Shown: positions 41,354-54,798, counted from the stretch's first letter. The stretch is 64,000 nt of DNA from Haemaphysalis longicornis (GCA_013339765.2 CM023454.1:38956950-39020949), one strand, 5' to 3'. Program-made: numbers and translations. Notes: a model not told the origin generated them from the sequence alone.

Positions 41354-44300
41354 GACTCGATTCAGCCTCCCGGCCAAAGCAAAACAATGCCTGCGCAATA
41401 GTCTCATATATTCATAGCAAAATCTACCCGTGTACGTCCAGTGTAATTTTCATACTTGTCAACATTGTTGAAGAACAAGACATTATGCAAATATGAGACA
41501 ACAAACCAATACAGAAGTGATAATTGCAGTGTTCCTTTATAAAAAATTCAAATATGCTTGAATTTTGCGAAATAAAATACTTCATCAATTGCAGAAAAAG
41601 AATTCACTCTGCCGTCGGCGGCTGTCGCCCGAGCCACTATCGCTTTTGGCGTCATTTTAAGAAATCAACCGGCAACAGTTACGCAAGGTTCCACTAGATA
41701 GATTCCACGTTCTGCTTGCAACGCACGTGGAGTAGGGAAAGGCGGTTCTATAAACGTTGAACTAGGGCGTCTTGATTAACGCGCGTCTTCGCCGAAAGGA
41801 AGCGTTCGCATCGAGACACCCCGTTTGGAGCAGTAGAATGCGGGAAATATAAAATGATTTAAGCAAACCTTTGGCATCTTTACCTTGGGAGGAGCGCGAG
41901 GCAAGAGGAACAACACGAGAGGTGAGCGGGAAAGCAAAGGGAGGCATTTACTTTGCAAAGGCCGGTAAAGACTATCGTCTTTTGACAGCATTTGCAACGA
42001 AAGGAGCAGATACGCGGCGAATTTTTTTTGTACCCCACGGCTCAACACTGCCCAGCCACCAACTGTAATCTTTACTTTAGCTTTTTTCTTATTTTGTATT
42101 TCTTTCTGGCTTTTCTTTCTTTTTTCAGACGTTTTATGTTTCACTTGGCGTAGCATGTCAGGCTCTTTGCTCGACGTACTGCGTCAGTATCATTACACTG
42201 CATTTTCTGTTTTTCCACCGCCGAGGAAATTGGTAGCGCCACAGGAAAACCGGCGTTGATGCGCGGTGGGAGCACCGCGCAGCAGTCTACGTTAGTCTCC
42301 TCAGTGAGCACCAGTGTACGGGCTGGCAAAGATTGGACGGAAGAGGCAGCATCGGTTCCGTCGGTGATTTTTTGCACTGCAACCGCTACGTTCCGCACAG
42401 AGGTGGGGGGGGTGGAGTTGATGCAAGATGCAACTCCGGGGGTGTGAGAAGTGGCACCCGAGTGTTATTGCTGACGTTCGCTACAGCCTGAATCAGACAT
42501 AGTTCTTAAATACAGCTGTTGGGCGAGTTTGTTGTTGTTGTCGAAGTCACGTTTTATTTTTACCCGACAAGGGTCTACCCCAAGAGGACTGCGTCGGCCT
42601 GCAGCTCCAGGGGTAGCACGCGAACGTCTTCTCTGACCATGGAGAGTTGATGCTCTTGGTGGTATAGAAGTTTATCATCTCTTTCTTGTTGCAACTTCTC
42701 ACAGGTTGCTGAAAATGTGGGTGACGTTTATGAGGGTTGATGCGTATTACCTTTGTGTAAAAAGACAGTTATCAGTGCTGGTCAAATTCTGCGCATTTGG
42801 AGCGAATCATTTGGCAGCGACACCAGTTTGTTCCCTTCCGAAATTGGTGCTATGCGAAGTGGAGGCGAGGGCTAGGTATGTGAAGCTGGACTGTGCAATG
42901 AATAAAACAACCGTTGATGTATTCTGGGATTCTTTAGTGGTTGAAGGTAAGGAAGATGTGTTGAGTGATTATTTATTTGGTATCTATTCCTATTATTTTG
43001 CACCTCACTGCTGTGAAGCCTTGATCTTTTGGGCCTTTGACCCGATCAGCGTGTGTTTCTCTTAAAAGATCTAAAAAACAGTACATAACTGGTAGCTGTT
43101 CGAGCTCCCGTTTGGTGTGACCTTGATTTAAAAATAAGCCATGCGTGACGGCGCATTCACCGTAGTGACCGGCTGCTGTCAGCTCAAGTTACCTCTACGT
43201 GGACCTCGCCGGTACTGAGATTTTGTGCGTGATAATAATTTTCAAATACACAACAAATGTACATTAAAATACGAAATACGTTCTGCAAGGGAACAGCAAT
43301 TTTTGTAAGCTGAGTCTATTATTAGTAACCCATGGTAGATGTCTGGCTTCGAGAACGACAAGTTTATCACGGGTGGGAGCAATACAATAGTGCGGTGACG
43401 TCTCGTGGGTAGGCGATTGGATTCAAATATTTTAAATGATAGACCCTAAAAACGCAGGGAACTGGGGTACTTCGTTCATTGTCCATACCCTGATGGCCAA
43501 TGAAGTCCTGGAGCTCCATGCTTGCTACACATACACTGAGCCCCTCGGCCAGAGCTATAAGAGCGCTCCGACGGCGACGAGTGAAACTTGTACACTTGAC
43601 CTCAAAACTCGCGCGCACACCCATCTGGAGCCCACCGACTCGGAGCACCCAGCCTCCACACATCCTGAACCGAGCCCTAAGAGGGTGGGGGCTCGGGTTT
43701 GCGGGGTTGCTATTTCCCTCAACTTGAATACCCAGGGTGCCGTGTGCGAGGGTGGGTGACTAGGCGACAGCAGACAGGGTGAACGATGTGCCACCTTTGC
43801 GGGAGCCGGTAAGGATGGAAAGGGTTTTTCTATTTCGAGGGGTCATGGTCACACCACGAGCAGGAAAAAAACCCACGAAGTTCAAGTTGGCGTTAAGGGC
43901 AGCAGCAAAAGGTGTGATCTGGCAAATCACGTTTCAAAAGAAAGCCGGCGTATATTTGAAGTTTCAGAGAAATCTGCATTTTGGAAACAACGCTGCTGTG
44001 GACGAAGCAGGAAAATGTACGGTAAGTAAAAAAACTCGTGTCTTGAAGTTTTTACACAAGCTGCGGCTAGTGATAATTGTAGTTGCAGTGTTGGCGCTAC
44101 GTACGTCTTGGAGGAACGTTCAGTGGCAACTTCAATCAAAATTCCATTTGCAACGTTCCGGAGCACGTCTTTTCCAACATCTTGTCGAAGCGATATTGTC
44201 GCAGTACCTTGGCACCCCGCGAACACCTTTTGCAGGTTTTGGTGGAGCATGGCCTAGAAGATCTCGCTGAGGCACGGCTGATTGGTGCAGTCTACATTTA

Positions 44301-47300
44301 TTTGAGAAGCAGTCGTGTAGCAAAAATTGTTGGAACACCCACTAACCCGATGTCCTCCTCACTCCTTGTTGCCAGTACCTATTTATTGTATGTAGATTCG
44401 GTAACAAATTTCTAACTCATGCCGGTGGATTCCATTTGAACCCTCGAAATATTTCACCCTTCAGCCTTCTGATATGGATCACAACCTTCTCAGTAGTCAG
44501 TAGAAACGCCCGTGTGCTCAACCGGAGAATCTTGTCTGCGAGACTCACAGAGTAAGTCCATTGACGGCCTCGTGGATGATAAACGTGTTGAGCGATATTC
44601 CGTGCGTACAACCTCTGGCGTCCAACCGCCGTCGCGTACACTCTCCGGCAGCACTGCTCTGCCGCATGACAACTATGCCGAGTTACATGCCCTCATTGTT
44701 CGATTCATTATTGAATGTCCTGCAATGCGTCACCATAGCATACGGCAATAGTATGAGGCACCCTGGGCCGGTAAATAAATGTAGACTCGAACGCATCATT
44801 TTGCTGTGAAACGGTATCCCAATCCTACATCGCGCCTTTGTCTTTTTGCCATCCGCGTTCAGCTCCTGGAATGCCGGTTCTTGGGCTTGGAGGGGTCAGC
44901 CGAGGGGAACACCGTGCTCGTAGAGGAAGGCCACGGTATCGGGCTGGTCTACCGGATCCGTGAGGGCGTAGTAACTGTGAGGCGGGCGTACTCGGCAGGC
45001 CTCCTACCACAAAATGTCACATGTGAAACTTGGGGCTTCAAAACGGGTAGGGTATTAGTAAGCTTATTAGCTCTACTCTCTATGCTGCAGCCCAAAGTAG
45101 CGGCGCCAAGCGCTTGCTTGGGAGTTTTGTTTTTTTCGCTCGCTTCCTGGTGAAAATATTAGCGGCAATATTGTCCCCTCAACCTTGTTTAATGGAAGAA
45201 TATTTTTCCATGTTTTGTTTAAACTCTTCTTTCTGACGAGAGAAAAGCAATGATGGGAATGAAGTAACCAGGCGCTGCAATATTTGGTGGGCAGTGATGT
45301 AAATTAATACCTCCGTGAAAATCGCGGGACGTTGTGTATCGCACCATTCTTTTGCTCTTGGTGAGGTGAATGGAAATGACTAGGTGGTGCTTTGCTGCTC
45401 ATAAAGTAGTTAAGCGAACTCTTCTACTCGTTTGTAGTAAAAGTTTCTGCGCACAATTTAGGTTGTATGTTTGCCCACTGTGTCTGCAAGGCCTCACAGC
45501 ACTGGTTTTCTGTCCCCGACTCATATCTCCTAAACCCTGGTAAGTCACTCATGTGCCACAGGCGGTGATGTTAACCGCAGGGAAATCTTTAAAATTTGAG
45601 AACTAACGTGTACGGTGGAATTGGTTTGTGCTGAGTTTCTAAAAATACCTGAATTGTTAGTCACGTATATTTTCTGCGTTTCTCTCTCCGCGTAGACAGT
45701 CACTGCTATGCCTATATCACAGCTTCCACCGGTTTATCTGTGGACGTCAACAGTTTTTTCTCAGCATTTCCTACGCCCTCTATAGCGTGATTACACTTAC
45801 ACCTAAATAGCTGCTTTTATTCTACATTTTCACATCTCCAAGAATATTTGTACGTTTGTTTTATTTATGCTTTATTTTCGAGTATTCTCAATGAGAATAA
45901 ATACTCAATTACAAGTCTGAGGTTAATAGTTCAAAATTGCTGTTCACAAGTGGGCGAATGGGCAGTTTAAAACTGCGTGTTTTAACAGAACCCTCGTGGC
46001 TATTCACTTGGAAGTTAAGATGTGCAACGTAAGCGTGACCAGTCGCTCCATAATGTTTTTACTAACTAGAAAAATCGACAACAACTTAGCTCTGGGTTTA
46101 CTTTTACGATACTAACACGTCGACAGAATCATTAGGGCAGGGTACATGGCATCGAAAGCAAGAATATATATAGGTTACTCACATCACTTAACTGAATGTC
46201 AAAAACACCAAAATAATTATTTTGTGCCATGAGACTCTTCAATTACATCAATGTACTCTGTTGGGAAGAGTTATATTCCTGTTAAAACGCGATATGTCTT
46301 TTCTTTGGGCCCCACACGCTTCTGTCCCAACAGAGGATCTCGTCTTAAGAAATTTGTTCAAATTCAAAGAGAATATGAAGGGGATAAGGTTTTGGCTATT
46401 AAGAAGTAATGTCCGGAAGGCCGAGCTTATATACCAGAAACAGACATTCAATATTCGAACAGATCATTAGTGTAGGGGTGGTGTGTACAATCTGTTTTTA
46501 ATAAAACCGTTTTTTTCGCGTTTATAAAACATACCTTATCTGAACACTCAACATAAAAACACTTTGTCAAGTGAAAGCGTAACACGTGAAACCTCGAATC
46601 ATTTATTATGAAATTCTCATTTTTGCAAATCTTCAAGCTAAAATGAAACTTTTTTTTTAATACTAGAATTGTGGTGTCAGGATTACAAATAAAATAAAAC
46701 TCACCTCACTTTGAACGGTCTCATGCACGGTGGCTTCATTTAGGATATACATGATTTCTGTTAGCCTCGAAGCTTCCGCGTTATAAAAACACTGGTTTTA
46801 GAGAACTGATAGAAACTGTGAGCATAAAAGCATAAACGTGGGAAGAAACTGTAAACATAAAATGGGTGTTCAGTTTTTGTAATTACGCTAATCGTGTTAA
46901 TCTGATCATAGCGATAAAAAGCGCAAACTAAGAACTTGGTTTGAACATCTACAAAACTAAGAAATCTTTCACCCGCATTTAAACTGATGCAACCGTTACG
47001 CCACACCAAGCCTCTACAACACTGCGGTATTACATAGATTTATATGGCCGCAACTCAAAGAACTCTGTAACGTTTGTTCATGTCGACGCTAAAGGAATTG
47101 TGTGCTTACATTGACTCGCCTGGGGACTTACAAATGGGAAACTGAAGTGGACAAATGTCCCTCGTGTAAAATAAAGCCGCTTTTGCTTTGACCTTTCTGT
47201 CCAGGTGGTTAAGCGGCCTGAACGCAATTCTCTGTAGAACTTCAAAAGTAAATCCCAGATGAGGTATTTAAGAATTCATGGTTGCGGTATTGCCGACACA

Positions 47301-47775
47301 CAAAGCCCCATTTCACGCTTTATACAAGCATGGCGATGAGTGGTCAGGTGGAGGGCACACGTCTCTTTTGGTGGCAGTGAAAACCCTGGTCAAGCTCCGA
47401 TGAGGTCTTTAGTACCATGCAGGGAGCTGCGGGACATCCTTGACCATCAGCATAATGCTAAGAAATAAAGACCCCGCGCTCCCTTTTAAATATTATAGCG
47501 TATGGTATCCTCCAATTCCCACTAAAATAATCGCGTGGTGAATAGGACCCCTACCGAAGTAACTTGCAAACTTCTACCAAACATTGATTTAAGAAGAGAT
47601 GACGATTGCCCTCGGTTCCTTATCAAGTAGTTTGTGGGCAAAGAAAAACCTATAAGTGGGTAGTCGGGCTTGTTCTAAAGTTCATACATGGAGTTCCTGA
47701 AAAAAATACAAGACAAAAACATAATTCAGGAAATGGGCTCACTTATGGCCACGAAGAGCGGGCACATGGGCTCTT
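41354..47775. other. inter-arm spacer without recognisable genes
   Basis: Contains a few open frames of 80-160 codons (42,706-43,065, 43,779-44,270, 44,083-44,415 and 44,806-45,153, all +), none resembling a known family. The block at 42.5-45.2 kb is more GC-rich and frame-rich than its surroundings and could be a decayed transposon. From 45.2 to 47.6 kb it is AT-rich with nothing visible. Confidence 0.4.
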
Positions 47776-48670
47776 GACGGACTCCAACTGGACTAAAGCT
47801 GCCGGAAATTCGGCCGTGCAACGAGCATTGGAGTTCAGCCACACTATGTTAACTGTACTCAGGCCGGTGGATTACCACTGCATGCCGCTCAAGCACCTCA
47901 GTCGCGCTGTGCAGCATCACAAACCCAGCATTTTGGGTCCACTGACTGCACCCCCATTAAAATGAGCCCGTGCGCAACCACCAGCCGTGAGGCGTGTAGC
48001 GCAGCCTTGCTTAATATTCAGCGCCAGTTGACAACAAAAGTTCACAAAGATGAAAGTGCCGCTTGTAGCCAATTTCGTTTGGGACAATATTCCTGAACAC
48101 TTTCATTTTCCGACTAAATCAACTATTGTTGCAACAGTTGCTTGACCAGTTTTCTTGTGTATAAAACCGGCGCGAATTTCTTTTGGAAGCGTTTCGGTAC
48201 TCCACAAAACACTCAGTCGCATAAATATAATTTTCTTCACACAAAACGTATGTCCAGTGTTTGCCCATTTTCTTGCAAAGAAATGTTCTACTGGATCAAC
48301 TTTTCTGATAATCTTTCACATGGCTGATCCTATGAGAGATCAATTAGGTACTTTCATTTGCAATATATTTGTCACATTGTTTTCTTGAGTTACCTGCACA
48401 CCACTTAATAGTCGAAAAGAACCTAATTTTCCTCTGATGTAGTACTACGTTTATAGTATTCTAGACGCGTTGCTTCTGGTGTCTGCAGTTGTATCACTCT
48501 GTGTTCGCGGAAGGAAACGGTAAGCGTAGCGTTTTATAATTTGTTTCAAACCAATAACATAGCAGTGGTAGTATACATACAGCAAACATCGCATAGTGCA
48601 ACGAATAGAACGATAATTTATTTCATTGGTCTAGTTTGAATGCGGAAGGTTCTCAACCCGTCGCACTAGA

Positions 48671-48915
48671 ACTTGATTGATTGATTGTACGTTTAAACGT
48701 GCCGAAGCAACCCAGGCGATGAGGCGCGCCGTAGCGGGGGGCTCCGGATTAATTTTGACCGCCTGGGGATCTTTACGTGCGCGGAAATCTCGCACACACG
48801 GACGTTTTTGCTTTTCGCCTCCATCAAAAAAGCGGCCACCGCGGGCGGCAATCGAACCCGCGACCTCGTGCTCAGTAGCGCGGCACCTCAGGCACTCATC
48901 CACCGAGGCAGGTTG
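48671..48915 (-). repeat. tRNA-derived SINE (Ruka-like)
   Basis: On the minus strand the head carries RNA polymerase III promoter elements: an A-box-like TGGATGAGTGCC (about 48,902-48,891) and a B box GGGTTCGATTGC (48,859-48,848). The body has gaggcgaaaagcaaaaacg, ccgcgcacgtaaagatcccc and gggttgcttcggcacg, and it ends in a short tcaatcaatcaa tail. This is the layout of the tRNA-derived SINE I know from ixodid ticks. It is mobilised by a partner LINE. Arm 1 lacks it. Confidence 0.8.
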
Positions 48916-49797
48916 GACGCGAATTTGCGGCTCCGGAAGTTTATTTGTTTATTTGATACCTGATTGCCTTTGCTTGCATAACAGCAGGGAGATACATAAC
49001 GCTAAGCATCAAATATGAGACCAAATAATAAAACAATTGTACAAAGAACGGTGAAAACCGTCATTTAAAAGTGGATACAATCATACATGGAAGATAATTA
49101 GTCTCGTATAGATGTAAGATAAAATAAATCACGCAAGGCGTCACCTTTACAAGAAAATTAGTAATTTGCTTTAAGATAGTGGTCCCAGTTTGGGATATGT
49201 ATCATGGCGCATGTACATACTTCCACCCTTATATTCCAGTTTTCGAATGATCGGTATTACGAAAAAATTTCAATCTCAGGTTTCGTCCGGAATCTTTCCC
49301 GTATTACCACTTAAGTTTACTTTTACTTTCCCTAATGGTAAGTTGACAGTGCCAATTACCAAATACGAATCGCACTGGCCTGTTCTGTATGTTTTCGAGC
49401 GTATCAACTAGCTCTTTGGGGTAGAGATCCCAGAAAACACATGAGTACTCCGACATTGAGCACGCATTAGTGAAATAAGGTTGTTCTTTAAAGTTAGATG
49501 GAGTTTCCCTAAAATTTTATCTCAGAAAGCCAAAAACACGTAAAGCCGTAATTTTTGTGCTGTGAACGTGCATTTTTAACATCTAACCACTCGTAAATAA
49601 ACTTCTAGTTACTGATGTTCCCCGTCCATTCTTGAAGCAGTGTAATTTACGGTACACGTATTGAATTGGAATGAAGGTTTTCTTGTAAAGCTCAGCGTTC
49701 TACGACTTTTCTGAATCAACGCACCCGGATGTTATTAAATTCGAAGCATGCTGCAGGTGTTCGGAATCACGTTCATTCGCAATAGTCCTGCAAACTA

Positions 49798-51270
49798 CAG
49801 TAAAGCGCGCTTTACTCGAACAGCGCGAGGATTGTAAAATAGTTTCATATAGCGAAAATTCAATATAGAAAGTGAAGCAAAAAAAACACTTATATCCCCC
49901 GGCCGCGATTACTCGCCAGCAGACGACGAAAAGAAGCCGCCGGGAGGCTAGCTACAAGACAGAGTTAAATAAACGGGCGCAAGGATTCCTCTCGGGAAGC
50001 GGTTGGAGGGCAAGCCGGGAGCGTGCTTGCGCCGTGCTCTGAGAATCGTCCCGGGAGCTGTTCTGGGACTCCCCTGCTGGAACGCGGGGTGCCTATTCCC
50101 GCTGGCGAGATTCCCAGGCGTGTTCCGGGCCAAGATTCGGGGTTAGGCCTATAGTGGCCAAGCACGAGCGCGGGTATCGGCGTCCTTACCTGCGCCCACT
50201 GCATCTCAACAGGCGACGTTCCACCGACGTTCCACACGTTCCATCGACGTCATCCCGCCCAGCGTCGAGAAGACGGGAACGTGAGCGTGTCCCCTCGTTT
50301 CCCCTTCCGCGCGAACGTTGGTTCGGACTGGTGTTAGTCATTACTCCGCATTGCGCGTTTCCTGCTTTTTGTTGCCATTAGATCCCTAGTTTCTTTTCCC
50401 GAGTGTTTGTGTGTCCTCAGAAGAATATATGTTTTTTTTTTCATTGTTCTCCACCCATGGCATCACTTGTCGTTGATGCTCCTCCGCGAGCCACACACCG
50501 CCTGCTTCACACGCGTCCTCACTGAGAGCAATCTTGTCGATGGAGTCATCAGCTAACGCTGAGCTCTTACCACCCCGCGGTTCACCATTGATACGACACT
50601 TTCTCGGAAAGAAAACAATAATTTATTGGGGCGGAAGAACTGCGTGAGTGTTGCCTGCTTCTTGGAGGGCAACCCGTTGCTGCTGACTGCTTGCTCCACG
50701 GTATTTGAACAGTCGTCAAGCACAAGAATTCTGCCCTCAATGGCACTGCAGTATCGCCGTAGCAGGGCCACGGCAGCGACAGCTTCGCTCGTGCTCGGAA
50801 GCGGTACGAAGTCCTCGGCGTCCACGACAGAGCGGAGACAAGCATCAATACAAGCGAATAACGGCGAACACAGCGAACCGAGCAAGTGCGCGCAGCGAGT
50901 GGCGTGGAAGTTCGGTGACACCGCTGCCCGCAGCGCCCAATGTGGCGCTTCCAGCTACAACGGCATACCTGCATGGAGGTGTTCCACTCTGCCACGTCCG
51001 GTTTGAACCATATTTGGACGCACCCGAGCTCGCGCGAGAGTTGCAAGCGACACCCGCGCAACCGCTGCGCGCCGACGTATTGCGGGGAAGCCTGCCGCAT
51101 GCCTAAGGACAGCGAAAAATCCCGTGCGGGAAAGTTAGATATATCCATTGTGATCAAATGGCGTTGGATTTAAAAAGTTTGAAATGCATGTTATTTTTAC
51201 CAGAATTATACAAGCGTTCGATAAAGGCAATTATTCGATATATCCGTGTTGGATATAAGCGGGCTTATGG
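49798..51270 (-). mobile_element. pogo/Tigger-type DNA transposon, internally eroded
   Basis: The ends read CAGTAAAGCGCGC... and ...GCGGGCTTATGG, imperfect inverted termini. TA sits on both sides (49,796-49,797 and 51,271-51,272). Subterminal phrases such as catatagcgaaaattcaata and gatatatccgtgttggatat are typical of Tigger ends. The corresponding place in arm 1 (TA at 37,002-37,003) is uninterrupted, which independently confirms the limits. A transposase C-terminus survives inside on the minus strand. Confidence 0.75.
50600..50921 (-). pseudogene. Tigger-type transposase C-terminus
   Basis: The frame contains PLPSTSEAVAAVALLRRYCS, then AIEGR, and near the end KKQATLTQFF. This is the tail of pogo/Tigger (CENP-B-like, DDE) transposases in ticks: an acidic linker, a helix with LLRRYC, and a terminal Q-x-LTxFF motif. 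The HTH and DDE catalytic parts are not recognisable upstream, so this copy cannot encode an active enzyme. Confidence 0.6.
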
Positions 51271-51903
51271 TATGCAGTCATTCGCGAATATTTTGAACAG
51301 AGATTTGAGGCTAATAGTAATAAAATTTATGTATAACAGAAACAAAAGAGGGCCCGCAACTGAGTCTTTGGGAATTGCTTAAGTCACAAGAACATATCCG
51401 GCCGAATAACCATTGAGAGCAACCGACTGCTGTGTGAGAGAGATACACCAGGCTATTCATGCAATAACCCATTCATTCAGTTTGCAGCCGTGAGTGTACT
51501 AACAAGAAGGTGATATCGAACACCATAAAATGCCTTTTTCCAGTACAAGAAAACACAGTCAAATACTTTAGGCTTATCTATTACTCGAGCCAAATCATGC
51601 GTGAATTCACCAAGCTGCGTTGAGCAAGCAAAACCTTACGAAAGCCATGTTTGTCAGGATGCTGGCGAATATGTTTAACCAAATGAGTCATATCACAAGT
51701 GTAGCTAAACTCACCTTCAAACACCGCAACAAAATTAACATCCAGGCTTCGTCATTCATAAGGCTCTGTTCTTATGACAATATTAAAATAAAGCTTTTTT
51801 GTTTCTAAAAGGCAGCCATAAAACCCCATAAAGTAACACACTGCAGGGCACGAAGTTGAGCCTACCAATGCACGAGCTTAACCTCTCCCCGCCATCCCGG
51901 GTG

Positions 51904-52176
51904 TTATATCTCTGCCTGGTCGATGTCTCCGATGGTCTCCAGTTCTTGAGGGGGCGAATAGCCTCGACGTGATGGGTCGACGAAGCCGGCGGGCGAGACG
52001 TGGTAGCGGCTATGACTGGTGAGGCTTAGCTCACTCGTCGGTGTGGCACAGTCTTCTTGTGGCAGTATATGGCATTCCGATGGCCTGAAAGGTTCCCTGG
52101 TAATGTCCAGTGAGTCCTTGCACCTTCCCGTTCCTCCAGAAAACCTATTACTGTTTGACAAACGAAGTTCGTTCAT
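51904..52176 (-). pseudogene. unrecognised open frame shared with arm 1
   Basis: A 90-codon frame matching the first half of the frame at 35,959-36,180 (LPQEDC, ELSL, RGYSPP, IGDID). It terminates at TAA where arm 1 continues. Family unknown. Confidence 0.3.
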
Positions 52177-53034
52177 TTAAAACGTAGAAACAGGGAGCAG
52201 ATAAAAAACACGTCCGTGTCATTCAGCACGCTAACGGCTCTTTCTTCACCCAGGGAAAACCGGTCTTACAGTGGCGGGTCTCGATCCTTCCAAACACGTC
52301 TGTTCATGAATTCTCGGCGCACAGACGCGTGCCGTGGTTCGGCTGTACGCCGCTTACCGAAACAATGACGTCTAACGTGAGACCTTATGTAGGCTTGTCT
52401 ACAATTGAACCCCGGTTGCCAAAAATTCTGCGGCCTTTCGCTTGCCGTAATCCGGCCGATGACCGCTAACAGAATGAAAAACGTACATTCTGGGGCCGTA
52501 CGTCCACCGGTTTTCTTTTTAACACCAGTTGTCCTGAAAAAAAAAAAACAAATTTTCTGTCGCCGGACGCGTGGTTCACCGTTGAAAGAGCGAATGCGTT
52601 GCAGCCGCACTCCGGCCGGTCTCCTTTCGAACACCAACTGCCACATTTATTATGGATATTCTGTGGCCGGTTGCTTGCCGTGCTTCGGCTGAACACCGCT
52701 ACCCGAAGTAAAATCGAATGCCCTCAGGCCATACTTCTGCCGTTCTCTTTCTCAACATCGGCTGCCGAAAGTGAACTGAATATCGTGCAGCCGGGTAGCG
52801 GCCGTTTGCGTGTGGAAACGGGCGGACGAAGAAATACCGAAGCGCTGGTTGCCGAATGTTGGCCGTTCATCGTATGATCAGCGGCTGCCAGAACATTGAT
52901 GCTGGCCGGACATGCCAGAAAGCGGCCATAGACGGGCCGGACCGCGAAATAGGATGGTGGCCAAGGTAGTATCATTCTTTAAACCAGGTTATCCTTCCTC
53001 TCCCCTTAACTCTCGAACTATATTTTAACAAGCA

Positions 53035-54565
53035 GCATATTTAAATTGCGCGAGCATATTATACATTGACAATCATTAAATACATCGAAGAACATACCCA
53101 CATATTTAGGCATGGGCGCGGTTTTCACAGAACCTATTCATGTGACACACAACTCGCTGGCCTTATTCACGACGTGCATTAATCGATAGATGCCGGATTC
53201 CAAGTACATGCCGTCTTCCTAGATTTTTCAAAAGCATTTGACTTTATCTCTCATCGTTCGCTCATTTAAAAGCTTACAAACCTGAACAGCGGCCCTACTC
53301 ATATCGCATGGAGAAAAGAATTTCTTTCTAACCGGTTGCAACTTACATCACTTAACAATAACAACTAATCTCCAGTCCACGTAACATCTGGTGTACCCCA
53401 GGGAAGCATACTTGGGCCTCCACTTTTTCTACTTTATACTATTGACCTACCAGTTGGCGTCAATTATAATATTAATCTTTTTGTGAACGATTGCGTAATA
53501 TATGGTAATATGTATTCTACTGTGTTCAAGACCATCTTCAATCCGACATGGCTCATGCCCCTAAACCTTGCCAAAACAAAATAATGTCTTTCACTAATGA
53601 GGCACACTGCCCATCTACATCTTACGTCTTTAACAACAATCATATGGAACGGGTTGCTTCCTAAAAATACATTGGTGTTCACCTAATCACTAAGTCGAGG
53701 TGGAATGTTCACATTAACAATATGCACACATCTGCAAACCAATCTGTTCCCTTTCTGAAACATAACCTCAAACATGCTCTCGCATAGTTGTGAAACTGAC
53801 ACACACAACGCTACGCCTCAAAATAGAGTACGGTTTAGCCATATGATATCCTCATCAAGCATACCTATTACCTGATTTGGAAGCCCTGCAAAACCGTGCT
53901 GTGCGGTTCATTTATTCGGAATATTCACGTCACACCAGTGTTACAGCAAAATATCGCGCCGAGCTTTAACTCTTATCTTTACGTTGTTGTTTGCCTCGTT
54001 TAACACTTTCAACAAGTTTACTATCATGCGTCTCTTCATAATGACTTCATGTGTGAACCTTCAGCCATCTTTCCTTGTCGTAACTATCCACATAAAATCA
54101 AACGCATCACGTGTACTTCACTCGCATTTGCTCAGACATTCATAACTCGAAACGCGATGGAATGCAATAATCTGCCATCGCACGCTTGTCATAGAAATAA
54201 ATGTCTCGAAATTTACAGGAGCTCTGAGCAGAAACATGCAGACCAAACGCTATTTCACTGCCCCATTTGTACATTTGTTTTCCTTTTTATTGCTTATCTT
54301 TTTCCCCAGGTTATGAAATGTGTGTGTGACGTTGTATTGATTCGGAAATGGTATTCCCAGAACTACGTTTTTGTCTTCCCTGCGAGTGTTCTGTTTGTTA
54401 CGTGATGCACTGCCATGTTTTTTCTGTTTTCGTTCTTGTGTTTTGTTCAATTAAATTTTGGTTGATATTTTCACCATTGTGTTGTGATGTACACCCTATG
54501 TTACACCCTTCGCCGGAGGGCCTTTGCGGTATTTTCAAATAAATAAATAATTACCAAATAAATTA
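53035..54565 (+). mobile_element. CR1/L2-type LINE, 5'-truncated with 3' tail
   Basis: RT remnants are followed by a 3' terminus reading cttcgccggagggcctttgc, then ggtattttcaaataaataaa, the GC stem and AAATA tail of tick CR1/L2 elements. The start abuts the outer end of arm 2 within about 100 bases. 5' truncation is normal for LINE insertions. Confidence 0.75.
53070..54250 (+). pseudogene. CR1/L2 reverse transcriptase remnant
   Basis: Blocks in order: RTYSCDTQLAGLIHDVH, HAVFLDFSKAFDFISHRSLI (with the first catalytic Asp, LDFSKAFD), FLSNRLQLTSL, HVTSGVPQGSILGPPLFLLY and IDLP. The YADD site reads FVNDC, so it is altered. Late blocks (thumb, then RNAMECNNLPSHA) reach 54,180. Stops and frameshifts are scattered, but the order of motifs is complete for this part of the protein. 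Confidence 0.8.
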
Positions 54566-54797
54566 TTTACTTACTTTCCATTTCTGCACAGAAGTAAGTA
54601 AAGTAGTTTCTATTTCATTCAATTTATTTCCTCAAATTTAACTGTGATATAAAGTGTAAGATTCTACACAGGATTTTCAACTTTACTTAGCTAATAAAAA
54701 CAGAAATACAAACACCGCCATCACACTTTTTTTGTTGGCAAGCAGCTGTCACCTAATATATGTCAGACCATGTCAGGGACAACGTGCAGCTTCAAAG

Positions 54798-54798
<1 letters not shown>

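Larger units (their letters stand above)
47776..52940 (-). repeat. arm 2 of a large inverted duplication
   Basis: Reverse-complement partner of 35,199-39,562. Two insertions are absent from arm 1: a Tigger-type element (49,798-51,270) and a tRNA-derived SINE (48,671-48,915). Removing the insertions leaves about 3.4 kb here and 3.6 kb in arm 1. Arm 2 stops matching at its inner end inside the CGGCC-rich array, which suggests truncation there. Confidence 0.8.

Noticed and set aside
42706..45153. Group of + strand open frames (119, 163, 110 and 115 codons) suggesting a multi-exon gene
   Set aside because: No recognisable domain, no consistent splice signals between them and several are mutually overlapping; left as unassigned spacer.
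48840..48915. Candidate tRNA gene
   Set aside because: A and B boxes are present, but the flanking sequence does not close an acceptor or anticodon stem and the body continues into SINE sequence; it is the tRNA-derived head of a SINE.
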